This document shows, in pieces, positions 41,483-50,861 of a stretch of DNA of 60,396 nucleotides. A program made the position numbers and the translations under genes. How positions within the stretch are numbered: position 1 is the stretch's first letter; every line of letters begins with the position of its first letter. Location: NCBI GenBank assembly GCA_021790515.1, contig JAJYHV010000016.1, positions 1-60,396 on the forward strand, given 5' to 3'. The notes under the pieces are model-generated. The model was given only the letters and a program-made list of their open reading frames with translations. It did not search any database and had not been told where the DNA came from. The stretch is from Pseudomonadota bacterium. GTDB taxonomy: Bacteria; Pseudomonadota; Gammaproteobacteria; Burkholderiales; Sulfuriferulaceae.

Positions 41483-41846
41483 TCAAGCCAGAGTTAACAG
41501 TTCAACACCAGCGGGAAGGCGATCACAATACGTCTCAACAACATAATCTGCAAATGTTCTGAGCGAACCGGTCAATCCCTCGCAATGCTTGATTTCGACA
41601 ATGGCATTTTTAATCTTGCGGTCGGGTGCGGAGCGAATCTTCTTCCTGCTTACTTTCCCATGCTTCGTAATCGGTTTTGGTTTTGGCACCCGTCACTTTT
41701 TCAGCTACAGCCATACGGGTAATCGAAGCATCTATCAGCAAAATTGGATCAATGGAACGCGAGAAGGCAACCTGTACCGGTCCACGCACCTGTCCGGCAT
41801 TCGGGCCGGCTTGACTTCTGGCTTTCTTGCATCGCCCGCGCATCAT
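41483..41846 (-). pseudogene. frameshifted remnant, possible PD-(D/E)XK nuclease toxin C-terminus
   Basis: Two overlapping frames on the minus strand make one broken protein. The first starts at 41846, overlapping the cysS stop, and reads through [20 protein letters not shown] and [17 protein letters not shown]. The second continues with [20 protein letters not shown] and GSLRTFADYVVETY and stops at 41483. The PD, a spacer of eight, then VEIK, followed by a basic helix, is the pattern of restriction-endonuclease-fold toxin domains. The upstream part is missing because cysS is directly there. It is followed by an island of small envelope proteins. Identification is tentative. Confidence 0.45.
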
Positions 41847-43213
41847 GAACGTCGCCAGGTGGTCCCCTGAACGCTGTCCTCAAGCACAATACCTGCAGCC
41901 AGCAACTGCTGTCGCACGGCATCTGCAGTGGTATAATCTTTCGCCAACCTTGCCACCTGACGCTGTGCAATGTGTGCCATGATGTCACTCTCCTGCAAGG
42001 GGCATCCAGTCAATTGTTGTAAATGTTGTTGCGGGTCCTGTTGCAGAAAACCCAACACGCCAGCCAATGCCTTCAACAACCCCGACAGTGCTGCATCACG
42101 TTTTTTATGCACCTGTGTCGCCAAATCAAACAACACCGCCATTGCCAGCGGCGTATTGAAGTCATCATCCATGGCGGCCTTGAACTGTGCCGCTTCCGGT
42201 TGTTGCCAATCCACCTGCGCCAAAGGCGCCGGTGGAACATCGCGCAGTGCAATATACAAACGATTTAGCGATTGACGCGCATCATCCAGATGCACATCGG
42301 CATAATTCAACGGGCTGCGATAGTGCGTGCGTGCGATAAAAAAACGCACGGTTTCCGCATCAAAACGAGAAAACACTTCCCGGATGGTAAAGAAATTACC
42401 CAGCGATTTGGACATTTTTTCATTATCCACCCGTACGAAACCATTGTGTATCCAATAATTCGCCATCACACAACCGTGCGCGCCCTCCGACTGCGCAATT
42501 TCATTTTCATGGTGGGGAAATTGCAAATCCTGCCCCCCACCATGCAGATCGAAATGGGGTGACAACAACGTCTCGCTCATGGCAGAACATTCAATATGCC
42601 AACCCGGGCGACCGCTCCCCCACGGCGCATCCCAGGCAGGTTCACCGGCCTTGGCCGCTTTCCAGAGAACGAAATCCAGCGCATCCCGCTTGTGAACGTC
42701 CACTTCCACCCGCTCGCCGGCGCGTAAATCGTCCAATGATTTGCCGGACAACTTGCCGTATGCCGGAAAATCACGCACCGAATAATACACATCACCATTG
42801 TCAGCCAGATAAGCCAATCCTCGATTCAGCAAGGTCTGAATCAATGCCACCATCTGCGGTACGTAATGGGTCGCACGCGGCTCGGCATCGGGCGGCAACA
42901 CGCCCAGCGCGGCCGCGTCGGCGTGCATGCGGGCAATATAGCGCTCGGTCAGCGCCGAAATGGATTCGTTCTTCTCTGCCGCACGATGGATGATTTTATC
43001 GTCAACATCGGTGATGTTGCGTACATAATTGACCACAAAACCGACAGCACGCAGCCAGCGCACAATCACATCGAACGCCACCATAACGCGCGCGTGACCA
43101 ATATGACAATCATCGTACACGGTCATACCGCATACATACAGGCCAACGTATCCCGGCACGATGGCGACAAAAGGCTGTTTCTCGCGCCCCAAAGAATTAT
43201 AAATAGCTAACAC
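41843..43213 (-). CDS. cysS: cysteinyl-tRNA synthetase
   Basis: A class I synthetase of 456 residues. The zinc ligand C28 lies in [17 protein letters not shown] together with HIGH (37-40), and KMSKS lies near 265 in [11 protein letters not shown] favour the GTG at 43213 because GGGA lies six bases upstream and the product then starts [15 protein letters not shown], as in relatives; an ATG at 43219 would add two residues. The large open frame to 43480 runs antisense into the TPR gene. It is divergent from that gene. Its stop overlaps the start of the toxin-like remnant. Confidence 0.97.
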   Translation of the reverse strand: MLAIYNSLGREKQPFVAIVPGYVGLYVCGMTVYDDCHIGHARVMVAFDVIVRWLRAVGFVVNYVRNITDVDDKIIHRAAEKNESISALTERYIARMHADAAALGVLPPDAEPRATHYVPQMVALIQTLLNRGLAYLADNGDVYYSVRDFPAYGKLSGKSLDDLRAGERVEVDVHKRDALDFVLWKAAKAGEPAWDAPWGSGRPGWHIECSAMSETLLSPHFDLHGGGQDLQFPHHENEIAQSEGAHGCVMANYWIHNGFVRVDNEKMSKSLGNFFTIREVFSRFDAETVRFFIARTHYRSPLNYADVHLDDARQSLNRLYIALRDVPPAPLAQVDWQQPEAAQFKAAMDDDFNTPLAMAVLFDLATQVHKKRDAALSGLLKALAGVLGFLQQDPQQHLQQLTGCPLQESDIMAHIAQRQVARLAKDYTTADAVRQQLLAAGIVLEDSVQGTTWRRS

Positions 43214-43239
43214 GAACATTCCCAAACATGTCAAACAGT

Positions 43240-43267
43240 TTGAATCAGACCAGATTCTTGCTAGAAT
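43240..43267 (+). promoter_or_regulatory. promoter of the TPR-L,D-transpeptidase unit
   Basis: TTGAAT (43240-43245), 16-bp spacer, TAGAAT (43262-43267), 37 bp before the GTG start of the TPR gene. A reasonable sigma70 promoter. Confidence 0.6.
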
Positions 43268-43303
43268 CATGACTCTAATCGATAACAGATTGAGTATAAC
43301 ACA

Positions 43304-44326
43304 GTGAAACGCTCCCTCCTTTCCGTCGCCCTGGCGACTGCCATCGCAACCACCCTTGCCGTTTACCTGCAGAACACGATGGCCGCAGGACAATCTGTCG
43401 GTTCGCCAAACAACCAGACCGCGTCTGATTCGGGTCTGCAAACCAGTGAAACCCTGTTCCGGCAAGGGCAGTATCCGCAAGCGCTAACCACCATCAATGG
43501 CTGGATTGCCACTCACCCGAAAGATGCGCAAGCACGCTTTCTCAAAGGGCTTATTCTGACCGAACAAAATAAAACTGATGAAGCCATCGCCGTATTTACA
43601 AAACTGACGGAAGACTACCCCGAATTGCCCGAACCCTATAACAACCTTGCCGTGCTCTACGCCGCACAAGGTAAATATGAGCAAGCGCGCAACGCGCTGG
43701 AAATGGCCATTCATACCCACCCCAGCTACGCCGTGGCACACGAAAATCTGGGCGACATCTACGCCAAAATGGCATCACTTGCCTACAACAAAGCGCTGCA
43801 ACTGGATACCGGCAACACCAATGTCCACACCAAACTGGCGCTTATCAAGGAAATTTTCAACCCGGATGCCGCACAAACCGATTGCAGCGGCAAAACGAGC
43901 AAACCCGCCAAACCCATCGACACCAATCCGAAAACAGCCACAGCCCCCTCTCCAACCCAGACGCCAAATAGTGGCAACCAGCCCAACAAACGCGATGCTG
44001 CCATCATCACCGCCGTGAACGACTGGGCCAAAGCCTGGTCAAGCCAGCAGCCAGACAATTATCTGGCTGCCTACGCGCCGAATTATGCCACCGCCTACCT
44101 GTCGCATGACAAATGGGTGGCATTGCGCCGCAACCGTATCACTACCCCCAAATACATTCAGATCAAACTCTCTGATCCGGTCATCGATTACAGCGACATG
44201 CAACACGCCAGCGCAAGCTTCACTGAACATTATCGCTCTGACCGGCTCGATACCACTGAACAGAAGGTGCTGAAATTTGCCCTGATACAGGGTAAATGGT
44301 TGATTATTTCCGAGCAATCCCATTGA
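43304..44326 (+). CDS. exported TPR protein with Cds6/NTF2-like C-terminal domain
   Basis: A 340-residue protein starting at GTG. An N-terminal signal or anchor (hydrophobic to about residue 25) is followed by tetratricopeptide repeats at about 45-175 ([53 protein letters not shown]). A Pro/Thr-rich linker (200-230) leads to a C-terminal domain (about 235-340) starting [20 protein letters not shown]. The same domain ends the L,D-transpeptidase encoded next (DW-W, Y..HYA, W...R, IQVK). The pair overlaps by 31 bp. A role in peptidoglycan remodelling in the periplasm is inferred from this context. Confidence 0.8.
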   Translation: MKRSLLSVALATAIATTLAVYLQNTMAAGQSVGSPNNQTASDSGLQTSETLFRQGQYPQALTTINGWIATHPKDAQARFLKGLILTEQNKTDEAIAVFTKLTEDYPELPEPYNNLAVLYAAQGKYEQARNALEMAIHTHPSYAVAHENLGDIYAKMASLAYNKALQLDTGNTNVHTKLALIKEIFNPDAAQTDCSGKTSKPAKPIDTNPKTATAPSPTQTPNSGNQPNKRDAAIITAVNDWAKAWSSQQPDNYLAAYAPNYATAYLSHDKWVALRRNRITTPKYIQIKLSDPVIDYSDMQHASASFTEHYRSDRLDTTEQKVLKFALIQGKWLIISEQSH

Positions 44327-45579
44327 TCCACCTACAACACATTACCCGCTGGCTGACTCTGCTCGCTCTCGTCGCCAGCCTCCTGCCAAACGGACTTGTC
44401 ATCAGCGCCAAGGCAGATGACCTGCCAATAGCCTCGTCCGTCACAAACGTCCACCCTCTCAACCGGCGGGAGCAATTACTGGCCAATGCCGTACATGCCT
44501 TGCAGCAAGGAAAACTGGACGCGGCATTACAAAGCATTGAAACCCTGCTGCGCCTGCAACCAAACTTCCGTCTGGCGCAACTCATGCAAGGTGACCTGCT
44601 GCTGGCTCACGCACAAGCGCTGGACACCTTCGGCAACACTTCCAGCAACTCGCCTGCCCGCAATATCCAGCTGAATGATCTACGCGCTGAAGCCCGCGCC
44701 CGGTTGGACACCATTCTGCAACCACCGCCCATCAACAGCGTGCCAGACAACGTCCTGCAACTGGCCGACGATGTCCGGCAGGTGCTGCTGGTTGACACCA
44801 GCACCTCCCGGCTTTATCTGTTTGAAAACCAAAACGGCCTGCCTCATTATCTGGCTGATTTTTACGTCAGCATCGGCAAAAATGGCGCCATCAAACAACG
44901 GGAAGGCGACGACCGCACGCCGTTAGGAATTTACCGCATCACCGGACGCCTGCACAGCCATGCACTCACCGCCATTTATGGACCGGAAGCTTTCCCGTTG
45001 AATTTTCCCAACGACTGGGACGAACGCCTGCATAAAAGCGGCCATGGCATCTGGCTGCACGGCACCTTTACCGGCACCTTCAGTCGCCCGCCACACGCGA
45101 GCGATGGCTGCGTGGTATTAAACAACAACGATCTGGAAACGCTATCGGCAAAATTAAGCCCCCAAAATACCATCGTCGTCATCACCGACCACATCAACTG
45201 GATCAGTCCTGAAACCGCCATCGAACGCCGGACGCAATTCGCGCAACAAATCTCCGATTGGCAGCATGACTGGGAAAGCCTCAACATCAACCATTACGCC
45301 AGCCATTACGCCGATGACTTTACCGCCGGCGACAAGCCCTACTCGCGCTGGCTGGCAGAAAAACGACAAATCAACAATGGAAAACGCTGGATTCAGGTCA
45401 AATTCGAACGCATGAGCCTGTATGCCTATCCTGGACAAAAAAACCTATATCTTGCTGATTTCATGCAGGACTATTCGAGCAACAATCTGTCGGACGTCAC
45501 ACACAAACATCTGTACTGGACACAGCATGACGAACAATGGAAAATTGTTGCCGAATATGTCACCAAAACCAAAGATTGA
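44296..45579 (+). CDS. L,D-transpeptidase (YkuD domain) with Cds6-like C-terminus
   Basis: A 427-residue exported protein. Signal sequence (about 15-40), a short helical TPR-like segment (55-110), then a YkuD domain (about 165-300) with the catalytic histidine in HGIWLHGTF and catalytic Cys272 in SDGCVVLN. It is expected to make 3-3 crosslinks in peptidoglycan or attach lipoproteins. The C-terminal domain (about 315-427) is similar to that of the upstream TPR protein. ATG 44296 lies inside the end of the TPR gene in another frame, preceded by AGGG. Confidence 0.88.
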   Translation: MVDYFRAIPLIHLQHITRWLTLLALVASLLPNGLVISAKADDLPIASSVTNVHPLNRREQLLANAVHALQQGKLDAALQSIETLLRLQPNFRLAQLMQGDLLLAHAQALDTFGNTSSNSPARNIQLNDLRAEARARLDTILQPPPINSVPDNVLQLADDVRQVLLVDTSTSRLYLFENQNGLPHYLADFYVSIGKNGAIKQREGDDRTPLGIYRITGRLHSHALTAIYGPEAFPLNFPNDWDERLHKSGHGIWLHGTFTGTFSRPPHASDGCVVLNNNDLETLSAKLSPQNTIVVITDHINWISPETAIERRTQFAQQISDWQHDWESLNINHYASHYADDFTAGDKPYSRWLAEKRQINNGKRWIQVKFERMSLYAYPGQKNLYLADFMQDYSSNNLSDVTHKHLYWTQHDEQWKIVAEYVTKTKD

Positions 45580-45717
45580 TTTTCATGAATTGCGCAGCCA
45601 TCACACCGAAAATCGCCGCGTCGTGCAACACAGATATACCAGGAAACCAATGGTTTTTTGACTGCATTCCCTCAGACTCATTTTAACCCCGACTTCATTC
45701 ATTCCAAGGAAATTGCC

Positions 45718-46215
45718 ATGGTCAGACTACACACCAACTTCGGTCCCATCACCCTTACCCTCGACACCGAAAAAGCGCCCAAAACCGTGGCCAATTTTCT
45801 GAATTATGTCAACAGCGGTTTTTACGACAACACCATTTTTCACCGCGTCATCGACGGTTTCATGATTCAGGGCGGTGGTTTCGAACCCGGCATGAAACAA
45901 AAGCCCGCCCAGGCACCAATTGAAAACGAAGCCACCAATGGCTTGACCAACGACCGCTACACTGTTGCCATGGCACGCACCTCTGATCCCCACTCGGCAA
46001 CGGCACAATTTTTCATCAATGTGAAAGACAACAGCTTTCTGAATTTTACCGCGCCCAATATGCAAGGTTGGGGCTATTGTGTATTTGGTCGCGTCACCGA
46101 GGGACAAGACATCGTCGATAAAATCAAAGGCGTCAAAACCGGCAGCCGTGCCGGACATCAGGATGTCCCAGTCGAAGACGTCATGATTGAACGCGCCGAA
46201 GTCATCACCGGGTGA
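45718..46215 (+). CDS. ppiB: peptidyl-prolyl cis-trans isomerase B (cyclophilin)
   Basis: A 165-residue cyclophilin. [33 protein letters not shown] and [14 protein letters not shown] are family signatures with the catalytic arginine in FHRV. No signal peptide, so cytosolic PpiB type. The start at 45718 follows AAGGAA; the upstream in-frame ATG at 45658 is unsupported. The stop codon overlaps the GTG start of lpxH. Confidence 0.97.
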   Translation: MVRLHTNFGPITLTLDTEKAPKTVANFLNYVNSGFYDNTIFHRVIDGFMIQGGGFEPGMKQKPAQAPIENEATNGLTNDRYTVAMARTSDPHSATAQFFINVKDNSFLNFTAPNMQGWGYCVFGRVTEGQDIVDKIKGVKTGSRAGHQDVPVEDVMIERAEVITG

Positions 46216-47006
46216 GTTCGACCAGCTTATTCATCGCTGACCTGCACCTCTCGCCACAGCAACCCGAGACGGTGCAGCAGTTTACCTGGTTCGTCACCCA
46301 CATCGCTCCTTCTGCACAACATCTGTACATACTGGGCGATTTGTTTGAATACTGGCTGGGTGACGATATCCTCGACCTGCCCGTCAACACACCCGACAAC
46401 GCCCTGATGGCTTACCGGCAACTGGCACGACACGTCTGCCAGCTATTACGTCAGTTGAGCGATACGGGCACACAACTCTGGTTACAACATGGCAACCGGG
46501 ATTTTTTACTCCAGGAAACATTCTGCCAGCGCTGCCACATGACCCTGTTGCCGGATATTGCCCCCATCGACCTGTGTGGCACGCCCAGCCTGCTGCTGCA
46601 TGGCGACACCCTCTGCACAGATGACCTTGCCTATCAACGCTTTCGCGCCCAGGTACGCAATCCGGCATGGCAGCAACAATTTCTTGTCCAGTCATTGGCC
46701 AGCCGCGCAACGCTTGCGGCCTCGGCCAGACAGCAAAGCATGGCTGCGACCCACGAAAAAAGTGACGCCATCATGGACGTCAACCAGCAAAGCGTCGCCG
46801 CCCTGCTACGCGAACACAACTACCCTCGCCTGATACACGGCCATACCCACCGCCCCGCACACCACACATTCACGGTCGATGACCATGCCTGTGAACGCTG
46901 GGTATTACCCGACTGGCACGGTAGCCGAAGCGGTTACCTGCGCTGCGACGGGCAAGGATGCGCCATGCTTAATCTGTCATCTGTCATGTCCGTTCCAGCG
47001 CCTTGA
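46212..47006 (+). CDS. lpxH: UDP-2,3-diacylglucosamine pyrophosphohydrolase
   Basis: A calcineurin-like metallophosphoesterase (264 residues) that makes lipid X in lipid A synthesis at the inner membrane. Metal ligands appear in order: ADLHL (D10, H12), [21 protein letters not shown] and HGHTHRP. Translation begins at GTG 46212, four bases overlapping ppiB, so it is coupled to that gene. The end overlaps convergent bioA by 23 bp. Confidence 0.96.
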   Translation: MSSTSLFIADLHLSPQQPETVQQFTWFVTHIAPSAQHLYILGDLFEYWLGDDILDLPVNTPDNALMAYRQLARHVCQLLRQLSDTGTQLWLQHGNRDFLLQETFCQRCHMTLLPDIAPIDLCGTPSLLLHGDTLCTDDLAYQRFRAQVRNPAWQQQFLVQSLASRATLAASARQQSMAATHEKSDAIMDVNQQSVAALLREHNYPRLIHGHTHRPAHHTFTVDDHACERWVLPDWHGSRSGYLRCDGQGCAMLNLSSVMSVPAP

Positions 47007-48306
47007 CCGTACCGGCGACCAGATATGCCAAATCAGCTTCTTCTACGATATATGGCGGCATGAAATACACCGTATTGCCAATCGGCCGTAACAGCAAACC
47101 CTCCTGCAACGCTGCACGATAAAATTGCTGGGCAAAATCCTGCGCCACATTCATGACATCAAAAGCCCAAATCATGCCCAGACGACGAAAATGCCGTACC
47201 CGAGGGTGCTGCCGCAATGGTTCGGCCAAACGATCCAGCACATCACCACGGCGACGGTTTTCCGTCAGCACGTGCTCACTCTCAAATAAACCCAGGCTGG
47301 CAATGGCAGCGCGGCAAGCCAGTGGATTGCCGGTATACGAATGCGAATGTAAAAAGGCATGCGCCATATCGTCAGCATAAAACGCTGCATAAATCTCTTC
47401 GGTCGCCAATACAGCGGACAGCGGCAAATAACCTGCCGTGATACCCTTGGACAAACACATCAAATCCGGCGTGACACCGGCTTGCTCACAGGCAAACAAC
47501 GTACCGGTACGGCCGAAGCCAACCGCAATTTCATCCGCAATCAGATGTACCGAATACTGATTGCACAGCGCTCGCACTTCGCGCAAGTATGTCGGGTGAT
47601 ACATGGCCATGCCTGCAGCGCACTGCACCAAAGGCTCCAGAATCACCGCTGCGACTGTTTGCTGATGCTGCGCCAAATATACGCCCAATTCCTGCGCGGC
47701 TCGCCGGGCATACGCCTCGGCAGATTCACCGGCCTCCGCCAACCGCCAGTCCGGGCTCATCACCTGCCATGAACTTTGCAGCAACGGCGCGTAAACCGTT
47801 TTGAAAATTGCCACGTCCGTTACTGCCAGCGCACCCAGCGTTTCGCCATGATATCCGTTGCGCAGACTGACAAACCGCGTTTTATCCGGTTTGCCAACAT
47901 TTCGCCAATAATGAAAACTCATTTTTAACGCGATTTCCGTTGCAGAAGCACCATCCGACGCATAAAAAACGTGCGCCAAACCTGACAGGCGTGTCAACTG
48001 TTCCGACAACCTGACCACCGGTTCATGGGTACAACCCGCCAGCATCACATGCGCAATTTGTTCCAGTTGATCGTGCAACGCAGCATTGATGACCGGATGA
48101 GCATGGCCAAACAAATTGACCCACCACGATGAAATGGCATCCAGATAACGTTTGCCATCGCCATCATACAGCCAGACACCCTCACCCCGAACTACCGCCA
48201 GCGGTGGCGTCGCCTGCTGCTGCTTCATCTGGGTACAGGGATGCCAAACCACCCGTTGTGTGCGTTGCCAGAGTTGTTGCGAAAGACTATCCAAGCCATA
48301 CCTCAT
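46984..48306 (-). CDS. bioA: adenosylmethionine-8-amino-7-oxononanoate aminotransferase
   Basis: A PLP-dependent class III aminotransferase (440 residues) of biotin synthesis that uses SAM as amino donor to make DAPA. N-terminal VVWHPCTQMKQQ, LDAISSWWVNLFGHAHP and the PLP lysine in LSKGITAGYLPLSAVL (near 286) are typical of BioA. No other bio gene is in the window, so it is separated from the rest of the pathway. Repeat copy C begins 14 bp upstream of its start codon, within its promoter region. Confidence 0.96.
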   Translation of the reverse strand: MRYGLDSLSQQLWQRTQRVVWHPCTQMKQQQATPPLAVVRGEGVWLYDGDGKRYLDAISSWWVNLFGHAHPVINAALHDQLEQIAHVMLAGCTHEPVVRLSEQLTRLSGLAHVFYASDGASATEIALKMSFHYWRNVGKPDKTRFVSLRNGYHGETLGALAVTDVAIFKTVYAPLLQSSWQVMSPDWRLAEAGESAEAYARRAAQELGVYLAQHQQTVAAVILEPLVQCAAGMAMYHPTYLREVRALCNQYSVHLIADEIAVGFGRTGTLFACEQAGVTPDLMCLSKGITAGYLPLSAVLATEEIYAAFYADDMAHAFLHSHSYTGNPLACRAAIASLGLFESEHVLTENRRRGDVLDRLAEPLRQHPRVRHFRRLGMIWAFDVMNVAQDFAQQFYRAALQEGLLLRPIGNTVYFMPPYIVEEADLAYLVAGTVKALERT

Positions 48307-48319
48307 TTCAAAGAAGCGT

Positions 48320-48467
48320 TAAAGAAGCGCTGATTAACTCCTCCACGAGGAGCAAAGCAGACCAAATCGCGATGATCGCGAGTCGAACGACGAAGGTCGT
48401 AGCCGGGACTACGATGCCAAGGAGGTCGGCGAAGCGAGCACGCGAGAATTAATCGTTTGTTTCTTTA
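48320..48467 (+). repeat. dispersed structured repeat, copy C (short, both ends)
   Basis: 148 bp between bioA and trxA. Left end TAAAGAAGCGCTGATTAA, right end an imperfect inverse ending TTTCTTTA. Hairpins: CTCCTC-CAC-GAGGAG (48338-48352), CGCGAT-G-ATCGCG (48368-48380), CGAC-GAAG-GTCG (48388-48399), CGTAG/CTACG (48398-48413). It lacks the central part present in copies B and D. It lies upstream of the bioA start codon. Confidence 0.8.
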
Positions 48468-48597
48468 GAGACACTTGCATCCTGCGCCAACGTCAGGCAC
48501 AATTGCGCCATTGTATCAGACCATGTGTCAAACCATAGATTTGCGTCCGACAAAAACCATCGCAAATATCCATGTCGATAACCATGAACAACCGTAT

Positions 48598-48636
48598 CGA
48601 TGAACCATGTTGATGAACCATGTTGATGAACCACGC
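48598..48636. repeat. 13-bp tandem repeat, three units
   Basis: YGATGAACCATGT repeated three times (the last unit ends CACGC) in the 250-bp spacer ahead of trxA. Scattered ACCAT words upstream look like related older copies. No gene is seen in this spacer. Confidence 0.75.
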
Positions 48637-48719
48637 CGATAAACGTACACTCGCCCTTTCCGGTTGGTAACACCGTCAATCCAGATCATCCATTCAAATC
48701 GTCAATTCAAGAGGATTCC

Positions 48720-49046
48720 ATGAGCGAACACATTTTTCACGTTAGTGATGACACCTTTGAACAGGAAGTGCTGCAATCTCCCCTGCCCGTCATCGTCGAT
48801 TATTGGGCAGACTGGTGCGGTCCCTGCAAAATGATTGCCCCCATTCTGGATGAAGTAGCCAAAGAATACTCAGGGCGCCTCAAGGTCGCCAAACTGAATA
48901 TCGATGAAAATCAGTCCACACCACCCAAATATGGTATCCGTGGCATCCCAACATTAATGCTTTTTAAAAATGGTAACGTAGAAGCCACCAAGGTGGGAGC
49001 CTTGTCCAAGTCCCAATTAACCGCTTTTGTTGACAGCAATATCTGA
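48720..49046 (+). CDS. trxA: thioredoxin 1
   Basis: A 108-residue cytosolic thioredoxin with the active site WCGPC (Cys33, Cys36), the cis-proline segment [11 protein letters not shown] and no signal peptide. It reduces ribonucleotide reductase, methionine sulfoxide reductases and others. AGAGG precedes the ATG. trxA followed by rho is a conserved order in proteobacteria. Confidence 0.98.
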   Translation: MSEHIFHVSDDTFEQEVLQSPLPVIVDYWADWCGPCKMIAPILDEVAKEYSGRLKVAKLNIDENQSTPPKYGIRGIPTLMLFKNGNVEATKVGALSKSQLTAFVDSNI

Positions 49047-49133
49047 TTCAGATAAGCTGAATGACAGTCAGGCTCACACCCGATAACAACCCGCGCCCGG
49101 ACTCCCGCCAACATCTGTTACAGTTGTTCTGAA

Positions 49134-49166
49134 CGCCACCGAGTCTGGCGCACCTCCTGTTTTTTT
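49134..49166 (+). terminator. possible attenuator/terminator in the rho leader
   Basis: CGCCA (49134-49138) pairs with TGGCG (49146-49150) over a seven-base loop; nine bases later come seven T residues. It could end trxA transcripts or attenuate rho. The distance between stem and T-run is longer than in classical terminators. Confidence 0.35.
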
Positions 49167-49168
49167 AT

Positions 49169-49180
49169 CCCCATCAGGGG
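49169..49180 (+). promoter_or_regulatory. small hairpin over the rho ribosome-binding region
   Basis: CCCC (49169-49172), ATCA loop, GGGG (49177-49180), ending 11 bases before the rho ATG. The GGGG arm is the only Shine-Dalgarno-like sequence ahead of rho, so the hairpin could limit translation. Confidence 0.4.
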
Positions 49181-49191
49181 TATGTTCCCGT

Positions 49192-50454
49192 ATGCACCTA
49201 TCCGACCTGAAACAACTGCACGTTACCGAACTGGTAGAAATGGCCACGACCAATGGCATTGAAGGTGCCAACCGCCTGCGCAAACAAGAACTGATCTTTG
49301 CCCTGCTGAAAAATCAGGCTAAAAAAGGGGTCAGCATCTTTGGCGAAGGCACGCTGGAAGTATTGCCGGACGGTTTTGGCTTTCTGCGCTCACCTGATAC
49401 ATCCTATCTGGCCAGCCCTGACGACATTTATGTTTCCCCTTCACAAGTGCGTCGCTTCAATCTGCATACGGGGGATTCCATCGACGGCGAAATCCGCATT
49501 CCCAAAGAAGGGGAGCGTTATTTCGCACTGGTCAAAGTGGATCGCGTCAACAACGAACCACCGGAAAACGCCAAAAACAAAATCCTGTTTGAAAACCTCA
49601 CGCCACTACATCCCACCAACCCATTGCTGCTGGAACGCGACATCCGCGCCGAAGAAAACATCACCGGCCGGGTCATCGACATGATTGCACCAATTGGCAA
49701 GGGACAGCGTGGTTTGCTGGTCGCCAGCCCGAAATCGGGCAAGACAGTGATGTTGCAACACATTGCGCACGCCATCACCAGCAACCATCCTGACGTCATC
49801 ATGATTGTGCTGCTCATTGACGAGCGTCCGGAAGAAGTCACCGAAATGATGCGCTCAGTGCGCGGCGAAGTGGTAGCGTCCACTTTTGACGAACCCGCCA
49901 CCCGCCACGTTCAAGTCGCCGAAATGGTCATTGAAAAAGCCAAAAGGCTGGTCGAACACAAAAAAGATGTGGTCATCCTGCTCGATTCCATCACCCGTCT
50001 GGCCCGCGCGTACAATACCGTCATCCCCTCTTCCGGCAAAGTGCTCACAGGCGGTGTGGATGCGAACGCACTGCAACGGCCAAAACGCTTTTTCGGCGCC
50101 GCGCGCAATATCGAAGAAGGCGGCTCGCTCACCATCATTGCTACCGCACTGGTAGATACGGGCAGCCGCATGGACGATGTGATTTTCGAAGAATTCAAGG
50201 GCACCGGCAACATGGAAATCCATCTTGACCGACGCATGGCAGAAAAACGCCTATACCCAGCCATCAACGTCAACCGCTCCGGCACACGCAGGGAAGAATT
50301 GCTGCTCAAGAGCGACATCCTGCAAAAGATCTGGATACTACGCAAACTGCTGTACCCGATGGACGACCTGGACGCCATGGAATTCCTGCTCGACAAGGTC
50401 AAAGCCACCAAAAACAATGCGGAATTTTTCGACGCCATGCGATCGGGGCGCTAA
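49192..50454 (+). CDS. rho: transcription termination factor Rho
   Basis: The RNA-dependent hexameric ATPase (420 residues). The N-terminal helical domain ([18 protein letters not shown]) and cold-shock-like RNA-binding domain with GFGFLRSP are followed by the motor: Walker A in [12 protein letters not shown] (near 178-184), Walker B in [17 protein letters not shown]-loop and the R-loop [20 protein letters not shown]. Length is normal. The TAA stop codon is part of the terminal TAAGGAA of repeat copy D, so the last residues (SGR) may derive from the insertion. Confidence 0.98.
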   Translation: MHLSDLKQLHVTELVEMATTNGIEGANRLRKQELIFALLKNQAKKGVSIFGEGTLEVLPDGFGFLRSPDTSYLASPDDIYVSPSQVRRFNLHTGDSIDGEIRIPKEGERYFALVKVDRVNNEPPENAKNKILFENLTPLHPTNPLLLERDIRAEENITGRVIDMIAPIGKGQRGLLVASPKSGKTVMLQHIAHAITSNHPDVIMIVLLIDERPEEVTEMMRSVRGEVVASTFDEPATRHVQVAEMVIEKAKRLVEHKKDVVILLDSITRLARAYNTVIPSSGKVLTGGVDANALQRPKRFFGAARNIEEGGSLTIIATALVDTGSRMDDVIFEEFKGTGNMEIHLDRRMAEKRLYPAINVNRSGTRREELLLKSDILQKIWILRKLLYPMDDLDAMEFLLDKVKATKNNAEFFDAMRSGR

Positions 50455-50623
50455 GGAAACGCCAATTCACTCCTCCATGAGGAGCAAAGCGGACAAAATC
50501 GCGATGATCGCGAGCCGGACGACGAAGGTCGTAGCCGAGACTTTGACACCAAGCCATGCAGACACGCGAGCACCAGATTTGGTCGCAATCGCCACGTTGG
50601 AAACGAGCAAAACATGCCCGGCC
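50452..50623 (+). repeat. dispersed structured repeat, copy D (decayed long form)
   Basis: Starts with TAAGGAAACGCC at the rho stop codon. The hairpin CTCCTC-CAT-GAGGAG and CGAC-GAAG-GTCG are kept, and the long-form region (CCACGTTGG, GCAAAACATGC) matches copy B. The right inverted end is not recognisable. Several point differences from the other copies suggest an older insertion. From 50624 to 50861 I see no gene and no clear terminator. Confidence 0.75.
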
Positions 50624-50861
50624 TGGTTATTGCTTCGCAGATCGCATCCGCTGCATCGTTCTTGTTCGTGTCTTCACATAGGCTTCACGAATTGCGGCGC
50701 CATCAACTTGACGGTGTGACCAAATCCTTACTCCCTCGCCTAGCCATGCGCGCTGCCACAGGCAGAACGTATTTTCAATCAATGGGTGATGCGCATGCCA
50801 AAAAATCCGATTTGTCGGGTGGAGTGATGCAGCGTTTGAAATGCCCGTCTTGATTTTTGGA

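Noticed and set aside
37772-41864. Prophage
   Set aside because: No integrase, capsid, portal, terminase or lysis genes and no tRNA attachment site are visible; the island is too short and its genes look like envelope proteins.
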